Numbered from the stretch's first letter, positions 26,249 to 34,818 are shown. The stretch is DNA of 64,000 nucleotides from Peribacillus sp. FSL P2-0133 (GCF_037975445.1 NZ_CP150254.1:3780001-3844000), one strand, 5' to 3'. Notes: generated by a model not told the origin, from the letters alone. Numbers and translations are program-made.

Positions 26249-26509
26249 TCATTTATAGTTCTTCCAGTTCAGATTGCTTTCACCCAATAGTTCTTCGAAT
26301 GATTTATTCTTCTCCCGACGCTTTCTTTCTTCGCGTTTTTTTTCTTCTTCCGCTGCCCTTTTTTCTTGTTCAGCCTCATTAAGTTCCTTTTGCTTTTGAC
26401 GAAGCTGGGACATGATATCTTGATTGATCATATCACCAAGTTTCAATGAAGATGAATCTTTATCTTGGTTTTTGCTTTGATTTTGATTTCGCTGCTGTTT
26501 CTTTTTCAC
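26249..26509 (-). CDS. yqkE: YqkE-like lysine/glutamate-rich protein (DUF3886)
   Basis: This 86-residue protein starts with GTG, six bases after AGGAGGT. The sequence is highly charged and probably forms one helix or coiled coil between residues 35 and 70, ending NKSFEELLGESNLNWKNYK, the conserved motif of B. subtilis YqkE. Function is unknown. It is divergent from yqkD, as in B. subtilis. Confidence 0.85.
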   Translation of the reverse strand: MKKKQQRNQNQSKNQDKDSSSLKLGDMINQDIMSQLRQKQKELNEAEQEKRAAEEEKKREERKRREKNKSFEELLGESNLNWKNYK

Positions 26510-26639
26510 CCTTAATACCTCCTGGACATTTATGAAATTATTATATCACGACTGCCGTTTTCCTCGTCATGGTTTTCAAACAGTGTTTTCCCATTTCCCT
26601 CATGGTAAAATAAAGAAAATTAACCGAGGAGGACCTCTC

Positions 26640-27539
26640 ATGAAGAAATGGTGGTTTACACTGGCTGGAATCCTATCGTATATCATCGGCGTCGGCATTT
26701 ATTTTTCCAATCGGATCATGTACATGAAAAAGAAGGAAGATGATTTTATCCAGAATCGTGAAATCATGGCTAAACGCCTGATCACGGAGGATTTTGATAA
26801 TCTGCCTAAAACGGAAATTTGGGTATCGTCACCATCCGGATATTCCTTGAAATGCTTGTTTATGGAACCGCATGATACAAATAAGTGGGTGGTCATTTCT
26901 CATGGTGTGACGGAGAACAAAGTCAATTCGATTAAGTACATGAACATTTTTCTTAAGCGGGGCTTCAATGCTATCATTTATGACCACCGCCGGCATGGGG
27001 AATCCGGTGGCAAGACGAGCAGTTATGGGCATTATGAAAAATTCGACCTGAAGGCCGTAATCGATGAATTGAAAAGACGTAAAGGTCCCAACCTTCATAT
27101 TGGCATTCATGGAGAATCCATGGGGGCTGTAACACTGCTTTTATATGCCGGAATGCTTGAAGATGGTGCTGATTTTTACATTGCCGACTGTCCATTTTCA
27201 AATTTCGAGGATCAGATCAAACACCAGCTTAAACATGTAGTCCCACTTCCCTCTTGGACCGTGTTTCCGCTTGGGCGTACGTTCATCAAACTCCGGGATG
27301 GGTATTGGACCAATGAAGTATCACCAATCGATTATATGAAAAATATCCGAAACCCCGTGCTCTTCATCCATAGTGAAAACGACAGTTTCATTCCCGCTTA
27401 CATGACAGCGGAATTATATGCAGCAAAAGAAGGCCCAAAGCAGCTGTACATCGCTAAAAAAGGGGCCCACGCTCAATCTTATAATGAAAATCCAAGAGAA
27501 TATGAAGATCAAATCGATCAGTTTCTAAAACTTGTCTGA
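26640..27539 (+). CDS. yqkD: Alpha/beta hydrolase YqkD-like
   Basis: This 299-residue protein has an N-terminal membrane anchor (WWFTLAGILSYIIGVGIYF, residues 4-22) and an alpha/beta hydrolase domain. The nucleophile elbow is GIHGESMGAV (Ser near residue 155), with candidate triad Asp in IHSENDSFIP and His in KKGAHAQSY. The GAGGAGG before the ATG at 26640 fixes the start; the 36-residue extension in the longest frame is noncoding. The substrate is not known. Confidence 0.9.
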   Translation: MKKWWFTLAGILSYIIGVGIYFSNRIMYMKKKEDDFIQNREIMAKRLITEDFDNLPKTEIWVSSPSGYSLKCLFMEPHDTNKWVVISHGVTENKVNSIKYMNIFLKRGFNAIIYDHRRHGESGGKTSSYGHYEKFDLKAVIDELKRRKGPNLHIGIHGESMGAVTLLLYAGMLEDGADFYIADCPFSNFEDQIKHQLKHVVPLPSWTVFPLGRTFIKLRDGYWTNEVSPIDYMKNIRNPVLFIHSENDSFIPAYMTAELYAAKEGPKQLYIAKKGAHAQSYNENPREYEDQIDQFLKLV

Positions 27540-27547
27540 GAAGAAAG

Positions 27548-27573
27548 AGAGGGAACCCAAGATTCCCTCTTTG
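27548..27573. terminator. Terminator between yqkD and yqkB
   Basis: AGAGGGAA pairs with TTCCCTCT across a 7-base loop and is followed by TTT, between two convergent genes. Confidence 0.65.
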
Positions 27574-27579
27574 CTTCAT

Positions 27580-27903
27580 TTAGATTTTATTAAAAAAGCT
27601 CATCCTCGGATTTAAGATTTGATTCGGACTTTTTAATTGAAAGCTGTTCGCTTCCGGAACAAAGTCTATTTTCATGACTTCATCAAGAAAAATCATTTTT
27701 GATTTCTCCACATATAGAGGAATCCCGTTTGTTTCCACTTTTTCGGTACCTTCTTCAGGTTCGTTGACCCACCATAGCGCGGTCACACCACTTACCACGC
27801 AGCCACAGCCATCAGTATCATATTTCAACTGTAAATATCCTTCTTGTCCCTGTACTTTATCGACTATTTTCTCAGCCGCTGTTTCCGTCCATTCAATATA
27901 CAT
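27580..27903 (-). CDS. yqkB: HesB/IscA-like protein YqkB
   Basis: YqkB-type proteins (107 residues) belong to the iron-sulfur biosynthesis (HesB/IscA) fold. KYDTDGCGCVVSGVTALWW contains adjacent Cys residues in the usual position, but the canonical C-terminal CGC is not seen, so iron-sulfur assembly is not proven. GGGAGG precedes the ATG at 27903; the longer frame to 27999 has no such site. It is convergent with yqkD. Confidence 0.85.
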   Translation of the reverse strand: MYIEWTETAAEKIVDKVQGQEGYLQLKYDTDGCGCVVSGVTALWWVNEPEEGTEKVETNGIPLYVEKSKMIFLDEVMKIDFVPEANSFQLKSPNQILNPRMSFFNKI

Positions 27904-28106
27904 GATTGCACGCCTCCCGATGTCTTTCCTTTCCCCATTATAAACGATAAAAACGCTTCTGTTAAAGAAACTGCCTGCTTCCTTTTGCAAGATCAGCACA
28001 CGAAGACCGTGCTAACAATGCCGATTCTCTTACGCCCCGTGATCCCTTTCATCACGATGCCGTTTCGAAAATGAAAGGCTGTCCCCTGGAACAGCCTTTC
28101 CGCTCA

Positions 28107-28439
28107 TCATTCCATTATCCTTACATCCGCTATATCGGAAAGCCTGATATAGTAAACCTGCTGAAACCGATCAACAATATGAAGCTTTTGGGTGGGCTCA
28201 TTATAATAATGGATCCTGCCGATTAACAGCTGATACCGGTTTCCTTCATAATGAGCAATCGTAACATCCTTTCTTTCCTCCATCGCTTCCCCCATTACCG
28301 CATTCATTTCTTCCAGTTGCTGCTCATCCAGGATGCGCTTCGTTTCATAGCCATCCTCCACCACCCAATCCCGCAGCATCTTCACATGCTCCGGTAACAT
28401 CATCGATGTCCATTTGATACGGCCGCGATCGCGAATCAT
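28107..28439 (-). CDS. yqjX: YolD-like protein YqjX
   Basis: YolD-like proteins (here 110 residues) are usually encoded beside UvrX-type Y-family polymerases and may be their accessory factors. The family motif DRGRIKWTSMMLPEH is at residues 4-18, and EYNEPTQKLHI-type beta strands follow. GGGAGG lies seven bases before the ATG at 28439. It starts 27 bases after the uvrX stop codon, so the two form an SOS operon. Confidence 0.9.
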   Translation of the reverse strand: MIRDRGRIKWTSMMLPEHVKMLRDWVVEDGYETKRILDEQQLEEMNAVMGEAMEERKDVTIAHYEGNRYQLLIGRIHYYNEPTQKLHIVDRFQQVYYIRLSDIADVRIME

Positions 28440-28465
28440 TCTTTTCCCTCCCTTCAAAGTCACCC

Positions 28466-29725
28466 TTACGCCTTATGCCCACCAAGCAGCCTGCTTCGGT
28501 AAACGGCTGTACCCGCTTCCGTATACGAAACCGCACGCAATAACGATTTGGCTCCATATTTATGGCGGATTCGATCAACCGTGTAACTCAATTCCCGCTT
28601 CTTCCAGCGCGAAGCATCAAATAAAGTCAGCTGCATTTCGTTATCATCCACAATATTCGAGAGTCTGACCTCTATGCTCCGAACCGTTTTTTGCTTATAG
28701 TTCTCATGAAAAAGCTCCAGGCAAACTTTATATAACTCCATCGTAATGTTGGTAGGTTCGCTAATCGAACGCGAACGATGGAAACCTCCGCCAAACTCAT
28801 CCTTGCTGTAACCAATGCTTAGGCTCACCGTTCTCCCTGCCTTGCGATGGGTGCGTGCCCTTCTTCCAACTTCTTCGCAAATTTCCAGCATGACCTGCTT
28901 TACCTCATGCTCCTCCTTATAATCCCGCAGCAGGATTTGACTTTTGCCGAAGCTTACCTGCCCTTCGATGATCGCTGCCCCCATATCGGATAAATCTATT
29001 CCCCACGCATGGTGGTAAAGCTGATTGCCCATAATTCCAAACTTCGCTTCAAGTAATTCAAGATCATAATTGGCAAGCTGCCCAACCGTAAATATCCCCA
29101 TTCCATGAAGGGTTTTTTCAACGCGCCTGCCGATCCCCCACATTTCACGAAGCGGGGAAATCGGCCAAAGTTTGCTTGGCACATCCTCATACTTCCATTG
29201 GGCAATCCCTTTATGTTTGGCATCCAAATCAAGGCAAAGTTTTGCCATAAGCATGTTCGGTCCAATTCCAATTGCACAAGGGAGCTGTAATTCGCGTTCG
29301 ATTTCATCCTTTATCTTTTCAGCTATCATCCGGGCATCTCCCCATAAAGAAGCGGCACCATCGACTTTCACAAAACTTTCGTCCACACTATATACGTGAA
29401 TCGCTTCTTTGGGCACATAACGGTTAAACAAGCGGGTGATTTCCGTCGAAACCCTTAAATAGGTCGCCATTTTAGGTTCAACGACGACAATCCTCGGATC
29501 ATTCGGGATCTCAAACATCCGCGACCCTGTCTTGATGCCAAATTCCTTCTTCATTTTTGGAGAAGCCGCGAGCACAATGCTCCCTGTCCTCTTCAAATCA
29601 CCAACCACTGCCAGATAACAATCAAGCGGGTCCAGACCAAGCATGACTGCTGAACAGCTTGCATAAAAACTTTTCATATCGATACACATAATTGATTGTT
29701 TCGGCATCGTTCCATAATCCATCAT
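28466..29725 (-). CDS. yqjW: Y-family DNA polymerase UvrX (YqjW)
   Basis: This 419-residue lesion-bypass polymerase (Pol Y2 type) has the catalytic carboxylates in CIDMKSFYASCSAV (residues 13-26) and VYSVDESFVKVDG (around 110-120), and the little-finger domain at the C-terminus. In B. subtilis it mediates UV mutagenesis. Two LexA boxes lie 17 to 67 bases upstream of the ATG. A downstream YolD-like gene completes the pair. A different Y-family enzyme, Pol IV, is encoded at 45049-46323. Confidence 0.95.
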   Translation of the reverse strand: MMDYGTMPKQSIMCIDMKSFYASCSAVMLGLDPLDCYLAVVGDLKRTGSIVLAASPKMKKEFGIKTGSRMFEIPNDPRIVVVEPKMATYLRVSTEITRLFNRYVPKEAIHVYSVDESFVKVDGAASLWGDARMIAEKIKDEIERELQLPCAIGIGPNMLMAKLCLDLDAKHKGIAQWKYEDVPSKLWPISPLREMWGIGRRVEKTLHGMGIFTVGQLANYDLELLEAKFGIMGNQLYHHAWGIDLSDMGAAIIEGQVSFGKSQILLRDYKEEHEVKQVMLEICEEVGRRARTHRKAGRTVSLSIGYSKDEFGGGFHRSRSISEPTNITMELYKVCLELFHENYKQKTVRSIEVRLSNIVDDNEMQLTLFDASRWKKRELSYTVDRIRHKYGAKSLLRAVSYTEAGTAVYRSRLLGGHKA

Positions 29726-29741
29726 TTCTTCACCCTAACAA

Positions 29742-29753
29742 GAATATACGTTC
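29742..29753. promoter_or_regulatory. LexA box 1 of uvrX-yqjX
   Basis: GAATATACGTTC matches the Bacillus SOS box GAACnnnnGTTC with one change in a half-site. It lies 17 bases before the uvrX start codon. Confidence 0.7.
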
Positions 29754-29780
29754 GCTTTTATTATATTCATAACTTTAACC

Positions 29781-29792
29781 GAATATACGTTC
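29781..29792. promoter_or_regulatory. LexA box 2 of uvrX-yqjX
   Basis: A second identical GAATATACGTTC, 39 bases from the first, flanks a TATAAT on the minus strand (29764-29769). Two operators imply tight LexA repression. Confidence 0.7.
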
Positions 29793-29885
29793 TTATTCAA
29801 TGGAAGTTTTCATACAAATTTCTACTTTTTATTGTAATTTCCTTGAAAAATATAATAGATACTGAAAATGGATAAAATACCAAAT

Positions 29886-30032
29886 TTAAACTCCATATCC
29901 AAATTGTTTTTTTAAAAGAGAATCATTAGTAGCTTGAATATTTTTTAATGGATCCTTATGCTCAGTTTTTTTAAATTCGTCCACCCTTTTCAACAGGCTT
30001 TCGTCCACTTATAATTTAGTCTTACTGCTCAT
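29886..30032 (-). pseudogene. Possible small ORF or gene remnant
   Basis: A 40-codon frame from GTG at 30008 (MDESLLKRVDEFKKTEHKDP at its start) to TAA at 29886 is preceded in frame by ATG (30032) and seven codons ending in TAA. Read through, it would be a 48-residue protein with a single internal stop. No ribosome site is clear. The composition looks protein-like (charged, helical), which is why it is listed, but it may be noncoding. Confidence 0.3.
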
Positions 30033-30068
30033 TTTTTGTAATAAAACTGTAACCAAATTTATGTCTAA

Positions 30069-30096
30069 TTGTCATAATGGTATTGTAGGATAATAT
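30069..30096 (+). promoter_or_regulatory. Sigma-A promoter of the NlpC/P60 gene
   Basis: TTGTCA (30069-30074) and TAATAT (30091-30096) are separated by 16 bases, 44 bases upstream of the start. Confidence 0.55.
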
Positions 30097-30139
30097 TGTT
30101 AAGAATTATAGAGAGATAGATAGAGAGGAAATGAAAATT

Positions 30140-30799
30140 ATGAAGAAATGGATCGCTTCAGCTGCTGTTGCATCTGCCATGATGCTAACCCCACTGCAAG
30201 CCTTTGCAAATATTGGAGATCAAACCCTCAGACCCGGAATGACACACAGCGATGTCAAACAACTACAACAACTTTTAAAAACCAAAGGTTATTTCACATA
30301 TACAGGTTCACTGACTACATATTACGGCACCTATTCTGTATCTGCAGTAAAAAAATTCCAAAAAGCCAAAGGGTTAACTGCCGATGGGATTGCCGGCCGA
30401 GGCACATTTAATGCGCTTGGTGTTTATAATGTCAATAATACAAGCCTGGTAAGCTATGCAAAAACCTTAATAGGCAAACCTTACAAATGGGGCGGGACGA
30501 CACCGACTGGATTCGACTGCTCGGGCTTCGTCTATTATGTATTCCAGAAATCACAAGGAATTACCTTACCGCGTACAACATCATTGCTCTATTCCAATAC
30601 AGGTTTAAAAGTATCTTCACCAGCTAAGGGTGATCTTGTATTCTTTGATACTTCTTCTGGAAGAACAGGAGTATCCCATGTTGGGATCTATATCGGAAAT
30701 GGTCAATTCATTAGTGCTACGTCTTCTAAAGGAATAACCATCACGGATATGGATAATTCTTATTGGAAACCAAAATATTTAGGTGCGAAAACTTTATAA
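30140..30799 (+). CDS. Secreted NlpC/P60 peptidoglycan endopeptidase
   Basis: A signal peptide (KKWIASAAVASAMMLTPLQAFA) precedes a peptidoglycan-binding_1 domain (LRPGMTHSDVKQLQQLLK to GIAGRGTFNAL, about residues 30-90). An NlpC/P60 domain follows, with catalytic Cys in FDCSGFVYYVF and His in VSHVGIYIGNG. It is likely a DL-endopeptidase acting on cell-wall stem peptides, comparable to B. subtilis LytE/LytF/CwlS-type enzymes in catalytic domain but with a different binding module. The start at 30140 has GAGAGGAA upstream. Confidence 0.9.
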   Translation: MKKWIASAAVASAMMLTPLQAFANIGDQTLRPGMTHSDVKQLQQLLKTKGYFTYTGSLTTYYGTYSVSAVKKFQKAKGLTADGIAGRGTFNALGVYNVNNTSLVSYAKTLIGKPYKWGGTTPTGFDCSGFVYYVFQKSQGITLPRTTSLLYSNTGLKVSSPAKGDLVFFDTSSGRTGVSHVGIYIGNGQFISATSSKGITITDMDNSYWKPKYLGAKTL

Positions 30800-30836
30800 A
30801 ATCAGGACAAGATCTTATTCTTGTGAGCGAATCCCC

Positions 30837-30883
30837 ATAAAACAACCGGACAGAACCAAAGTGATTCAGTCCAGTTGTTTTAT
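30837..30883. terminator. Terminator between NlpC/P60 gene and lipoprotein gene
   Basis: ATAAAACAACCGGAC pairs with GTCCAGTTGTTTTAT (one mismatch) across a 17-base loop, with T-rich tails on both strands. Confidence 0.7.
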
Positions 30884-31407
30884 TTTATATATAATATTTC
30901 ATCCGTTAAATCCTCTACTGTCACGATGAATGAAGAGTCTAAGTTTGAACGATTCATCATTTCGATATTATAAACATGCTCTAATGGTAAATGGACGACT
31001 TCGAGAACCATGAATCGCTGACTTTCCGCTTTGCTGACATGATTGATGGCAGCAGTGACCGCCCTTTGTTCGGCTAAGCTTTTTTCATCCGTCAAAACAA
31101 GAATCAGTTCCGCTTCCGCTTTCCCAGGAAATGATTTCTTCACCCCGCCCCGGTGCCATGGCTTCACTTTCATCCCGATTTCCAGGTCGGAATACTCGAG
31201 GTCATTACCATGTTGATCTTGAATATATGTATCATTGGTCACCTTATAATACGTCCCTTTAATCAAAATCCTTTTATCGTCCAGATCCGTAATGAAACCT
31301 TCTTCCCCCTTATCAATGACTTCCTCCATGTTCCAATCAGGAGATTGGCAGCTACCCAGAATAAGGGCAACGAATATAGAGATATAAAGGTTCACTATCA
31401 TCTTCAT
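30880..31407 (-). CDS. Lipoprotein of unknown function, DUF3221-like
   Basis: The start at 31407 (MKMIVNLYISIFVALILGSC) gives a lipoprotein signal with lipobox LGSC; the longer frame reaches 31470. AGGAGGG precedes the ATG. The remaining 155 residues are hydrophilic, with repeated acidic patches and the segment GFITDLDDKRILIKGTYYK, which resembles short DUF3221-type domains but is not proven. It is a probable membrane-attached exported protein in the yqjQ vicinity. Confidence 0.7.
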   Translation of the reverse strand: MKMIVNLYISIFVALILGSCQSPDWNMEEVIDKGEEGFITDLDDKRILIKGTYYKVTNDTYIQDQHGNDLEYSDLEIGMKVKPWHRGGVKKSFPGKAEAELILVLTDEKSLAEQRAVTAAINHVSKAESQRFMVLEVVHLPLEHVYNIEMMNRSNLDSSFIVTVEDLTDEILYIK

Positions 31408-31490
31408 ACAAATCCCTCCTAATAGAAATAGACGAATTCCCCCTGAAATAGTTACCAAATTATTTAACATAGAAAACTTCGGTCATTTCA

Positions 31491-31521
31491 AAAAGGGGAA
31501 TGTCATCGACATTCCCCTTTG
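31491..31521 (-). terminator. Terminator of yqjQ
   Basis: AAAGGGGAATGTC pairs with GACATTCCCCTTT across a 3-base loop, followed by TTTTT on the minus strand. Confidence 0.85.
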
Positions 31522-31568
31522 CCTATCATTAGACCAACTTTCTCCTTTTCCGGTATCGAAGGTCTAGC

Positions 31569-32360
31569 CTACTTTTTAAAAAATGCTTTTTTTCCTAATG
31601 TTTCAGTGATCTTTGGAAACATGTTATACCATTTCCCAGCTAAATTCATCCAGCCAGGGAGATTGATTTCCCTCTTATTGGTCAGCATCGCCGCTACGAT
31701 TTTGGCAGCGACATCTCCAGGCTTAAGCATGAATTTTTCAACATTCTTTAAGTATGTACCTGATTCATCCGCAATGTTAAAGAAATTCGTTTCTATAGGG
31801 CCAGGATTGACGGTAGTCACAAAAACATGATCATCCATCAGCTCGAGCCGAAGTGCGTTTGAATAACCAAGAACAGCGAACTTGGTCGAAGAGTACAATG
31901 TTGATTTAGGAGTGGCGATTTTACCGGCCTGTGAAGCTATGTTGATGATATGCCCCGCTTTTCTCTGCTTCATATACGGGAGAACCAGCTTTGTGCAGGC
32001 CATTAATCCAATGACGTTGACAGCAAACATTGCTTTCGTTTCATTTAATTCCGTATCCTGTGCTTCTTTAAATGTGCCGAAACCAGCATTGTTGACCAAC
32101 ACATCCACTTCTCCTATTTGCGCATGGATATCATTAAATACATTTGTCACCTGATCAGTATCTGCAACATCAAGCTTATAGGCATATGCATCAATCCCAT
32201 ATTGGGTGATCAGTTCATTCTTTAGCTGCAGTAATTTATCCAGGCTTCTGGCCAAGAGGACGAGACGGGCTCCCTGCTTTGCACTTTGAATGGCAACTTC
32301 CTTGCCAATCCCTCCGGAAGCACCGGTAATAACAATAACTTTGCCTTGCAACTTATTCAA
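31569..32360 (-). CDS. yqjQ: Short-chain dehydrogenase/reductase YqjQ-like
   Basis: This SDR enzyme (263 residues) has the NAD(P) loop TGASGGIGKEVA near the N-terminus, NNAG, the catalytic Tyr-Lys pair in LYSSTKFAVLGYS and PGPIETNFF. A TTG at 32360, nine bases after AAGGAGG, is the probable start (MNKLQGKVIVITGASGG), matching B. subtilis YqjQ; the ATG at 32384 would overlap yqjP's stop without a site. It is cotranscribed with yqjP. The substrate is unknown. Confidence 0.88.
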   Translation of the reverse strand: MNKLQGKVIVITGASGGIGKEVAIQSAKQGARLVLLARSLDKLLQLKNELITQYGIDAYAYKLDVADTDQVTNVFNDIHAQIGEVDVLVNNAGFGTFKEAQDTELNETKAMFAVNVIGLMACTKLVLPYMKQRKAGHIINIASQAGKIATPKSTLYSSTKFAVLGYSNALRLELMDDHVFVTTVNPGPIETNFFNIADESGTYLKNVEKFMLKPGDVAAKIVAAMLTNKREINLPGWMNLAGKWYNMFPKITETLGKKAFFKK

Positions 32361-32383
32361 AAAAGTGAGCCTCCTTGCGAACA

Positions 32384-33352
32384 TTAAGCGATTGAATACA
32401 GAATGACCCCTGATTGGATTTCTGTTTCGACTTCACCCAAGTCTTCTAAATAGTCCAGCTGACCGACCGTTTCCGAAAGTGTCAGGCCCACTTCCTGAAG
32501 GTATACTTTCGGAAAAAGCTGCTGACACACTTCAAAGGCAGATAAAGGCCTATCTTGAAGCATGCTTTTCACCTGCATGGCACGGTTATGCTGCCGCTCA
32601 AATCGATATTGAATCAAGTCGGCAACCGCATCTCCTTCCACTTCAGATCCATGTCCAGAGTAAACAGTGGATATGGAAAAATCCAATAATTTCTGAAGTG
32701 ATGCATTATATTGCAGTAACGGACGAGGCCTCATGCCTCCGGGAAGTAAAGGTGGTTCCATTAATGGATTAGGTGAGATCTTGGCAAGCAAGTGATCGCC
32801 TGCGATCATGACACCGTCACTTTCCCGGTAAAATGATAAATGGCTTTGAGCATGCCCTGGGGTCTCGATCACTTTCCAGCCTGGAAGACCAGGGAGCTCA
32901 TCACCCTCAGCCAAATATCCTTGAAGCTTCCGTTCACTAAGGAAACTGATTTCGTCGCGATTATGGATCAGTTTATTTTTCAACTCTTCTGCCACCCCGA
33001 ACTTTGTGGCATAATCAAGGAAAAAACGATTATGGGTTTCAAGGAATTCATCACTGATAGTCAGCCAGCGCTGATTGTTTTTGTGTCCATAAACCGGGAT
33101 TTCCTTTTCAAAGAAATCGAGTGCACCAGCATGATCAGGATGATGATGGGTTAAAATGATTTGTTCGATATCAGTCAGTTTCAGACCCAAATCCCCAAGC
33201 CCGTTAGTCAGGGCTTCCTTTGATCGTTTTGTTTTCACTCCAGTATCGAATAACGTTAAAGCATCACCTTTAACTACATAAACATTCACATCACCCACTG
33301 CAAACGGCGTGGGCAAAGCAAGTTTTGCAATATCTCCATTCCAATTCGCCAT
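32384..33352 (-). CDS. yqjP: Metallo-beta-lactamase fold hydrolase YqjP-like
   Basis: The metal-binding motif ILTHHHPDHAG (HxHxDH, near residues 68-78) and ETPGHAQSHLSFY and GDHLL support a metallo-beta-lactamase fold hydrolase. A winged-helix-like tail (VGQLDYLEDLGEV) closes the protein. The start at 33352 is eight bases after AAGGTGG; a GTG at 33364 extends it by four residues. Gene order yqjQ-yqjP-proI is as in B. subtilis, with proI divergent. Substrate not known. Confidence 0.88.
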   Translation of the reverse strand: MANWNGDIAKLALPTPFAVGDVNVYVVKGDALTLFDTGVKTKRSKEALTNGLGDLGLKLTDIEQIILTHHHPDHAGALDFFEKEIPVYGHKNNQRWLTISDEFLETHNRFFLDYATKFGVAEELKNKLIHNRDEISFLSERKLQGYLAEGDELPGLPGWKVIETPGHAQSHLSFYRESDGVMIAGDHLLAKISPNPLMEPPLLPGGMRPRPLLQYNASLQKLLDFSISTVYSGHGSEVEGDAVADLIQYRFERQHNRAMQVKSMLQDRPLSAFEVCQQLFPKVYLQEVGLTLSETVGQLDYLEDLGEVETEIQSGVILYSIA

Positions 33353-33378
33353 AATCTTTTCCACCTTAGAAAATTATA

Positions 33379-33408
33379 TTTATATAAATCTTTTTATACG
33401 CTAAACAA
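33379..33408 (-). promoter_or_regulatory. Candidate sigma-A promoter of yqjP-yqjQ
   Basis: TTGTTT (33403-33408) and TATAAA (33379-33384) are separated by 18 bases, 27 bases upstream of yqjP. Confidence 0.4.
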
Positions 33409-33520
33409 GATTCCTAGTACACTTATCATGTATAATTACCATTTTACATGTATTTTAAATCACTGTCATTATTTTCACATAATTCATGTCTACTTTTTAT
33501 CGTCCTTGCATATATTATCA

Positions 33521-33550
33521 TTGACAGAGTACTGATATATCCTTCATAAT
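33521..33550 (+). promoter_or_regulatory. Sigma-A promoter of proI
   Basis: TTGACA (33521-33526) and CATAAT (33545-33550) are separated by 18 bases, just upstream of the T-box leader. Confidence 0.65.
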
Positions 33551-33579
33551 CACAAGTAATTAAAGACGGCGTGGCATTG

Positions 33580-33825
33580 ATTAAGGCCAAGTAAATTTAT
33601 GATGGCGTAAAGAGAGTGAAGCTCGGAATGTGCTGAAAGGCTTCATCGCCCCCTCATTATTGAACCTACCTTATGAGCCTTCAGGAAAACCTGACGTAAT
33701 TCCCGCGTTAGAGGATTCAAGTGCAGCTTTTCTGTTTATTTGTTATGGAAAAGTTGAACAAAGGTGGTACCACGGAAGCTAGACCTTTCGTCCTTTATTG
33801 GATGAGGGGTCTTTTTGTTTTTTTA
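33580..33825 (+). promoter_or_regulatory. Proline-specific T-box riboswitch
   Basis: The leader of proI has the stem I features AAGTAAA, GAGAGTGAAGC and CGGAATGTGCTGAAAGG, followed by the conserved T-box AAGGTGGTACCACGG (33761-33775). The specifier codon is CCT at 33665-33667, placed seven bases after the upper stem I helix, which reads proline. The intrinsic terminator begins at 33781 (AGACC to GGGGTCT, then T-run to about 33820). Uncharged proline tRNA should therefore allow read-through. Confidence 0.88.
33781..33822 (+). terminator. T-box regulated terminator before proI
   Basis: AGACCTTTCGTCC pairs with GGATGAGGGGTCT with wobble pairs across a 6-base loop and is followed by a run of T residues. 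It competes with the antiterminator that contains the T-box sequence. Confidence 0.85.
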
Positions 33826-33864
33826 AAAAAGGCCGAAAATTTAAAAGAAAAAGGAGCGGGAAAT

Positions 33865-34710
33865 ATGAAAAAAATCGCGTTTATCGGAGCTGGATCGATG
33901 GCAGAAGCAATCATTTCGGGGCTGGTGACCCAACAGGTAATTGAACCAGCAAATATTTTTGTAACAAATAAATCAAATGATGAACGGTTTGATTATTTAA
34001 AGAACCAATATGGTGTAACTGCCACAAGATCGCTGCAGAAATTAGTACAGGATGCAAGCCTTGTCGTACTGGCGGTGAAACCGAAAGATATTTTAGAAAC
34101 GATGCAATCAATAAAAGAATACATTCGTGAGGAAATGCTGTTCATTTCCGTTGTTGCCGGGGTTCATACAACAAGCTTGGAAGGAATCGCCAACAAGCGG
34201 TTCTCGATTGTCCGTGCCATGCCTAATACATCGGCAGCTGTAGGAAAATCAGCAACGGCCCTTGCGGCTAACGGTCATACGAAAGACTCGCAATTACAAA
34301 CGGCGATTACCCTTTTTGAAACGGTAGGTATGGTGGCAGTGGTCGAAGAAACCCAGCTAGATGCGGTAACAGGCTTATCAGGCAGTGGTCCGGCTTATAT
34401 TTATTACTTAGTCGAGGCATTGGAAAAATCAGCAGAAAAAATAGGTCTCGATTCCGAAACCGCCAAGCAATTGATTCTACAGACACTGATGGGTGCGGCC
34501 GATATGTTACAGAAATCACCTAAAACGCCTGCCGTACTAAGAAAGGAAGTAACTTCACCAGGTGGAACGACTGAAGCAGGTCTGAAAGCACTTCAAGCAC
34601 ATCAAGTGGAAGAAGCATTCATTGCCTGTGTACAAGAAGCGACAGAGCAATCGAAGCGAATGGGCAATCAAATAAGTAAAGAACTAGCCAAATATGTAGT
34701 TTCGCAGTAA
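33865..34710 (+). CDS. proI: Pyrroline-5-carboxylate reductase
   Basis: ProI (281 residues) reduces pyrroline-5-carboxylate to L-proline with NAD(P)H, the last step of proline synthesis. It has the Rossmann motif FIGAGSMAEAI at the N-terminus, AVKP and the signature segment VTSPGGTTEAGLKAL near the C-terminus. AAAGGAGCGGG precedes the ATG at 33865; the longer frame runs into the T-box terminator and cannot be coding. Expression is under the proline T-box. Confidence 0.96.
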   Translation: MKKIAFIGAGSMAEAIISGLVTQQVIEPANIFVTNKSNDERFDYLKNQYGVTATRSLQKLVQDASLVVLAVKPKDILETMQSIKEYIREEMLFISVVAGVHTTSLEGIANKRFSIVRAMPNTSAAVGKSATALAANGHTKDSQLQTAITLFETVGMVAVVEETQLDAVTGLSGSGPAYIYYLVEALEKSAEKIGLDSETAKQLILQTLMGAADMLQKSPKTPAVLRKEVTSPGGTTEAGLKALQAHQVEEAFIACVQEATEQSKRMGNQISKELAKYVVSQ

Positions 34711-34724
34711 GCCGCATGATGATC

Positions 34725-34774
34725 GGCTGTTGCCTGGCCACTCCTACGGCAGCGGCCAGGCAACAGCCCTTTTT
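34725..34774 (+). terminator. Terminator of proI
   Basis: A perfect 15-base-pair stem (GGCTGTTGCCTGGCC and complement) with a 14-base loop is followed by TTTTT, 15 bases after the stop. Confidence 0.92.
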
Positions 34775-34818
34775 ATGATCCGGACATCCTATAAAGGGTA
34801 ATCCTTCCGGAGTGAGCG

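Noticed and set aside
33721..33864. N-terminal extension of ProI by 48 codons
   Set aside because: This stretch is the T-box and its terminator, not coding sequence.
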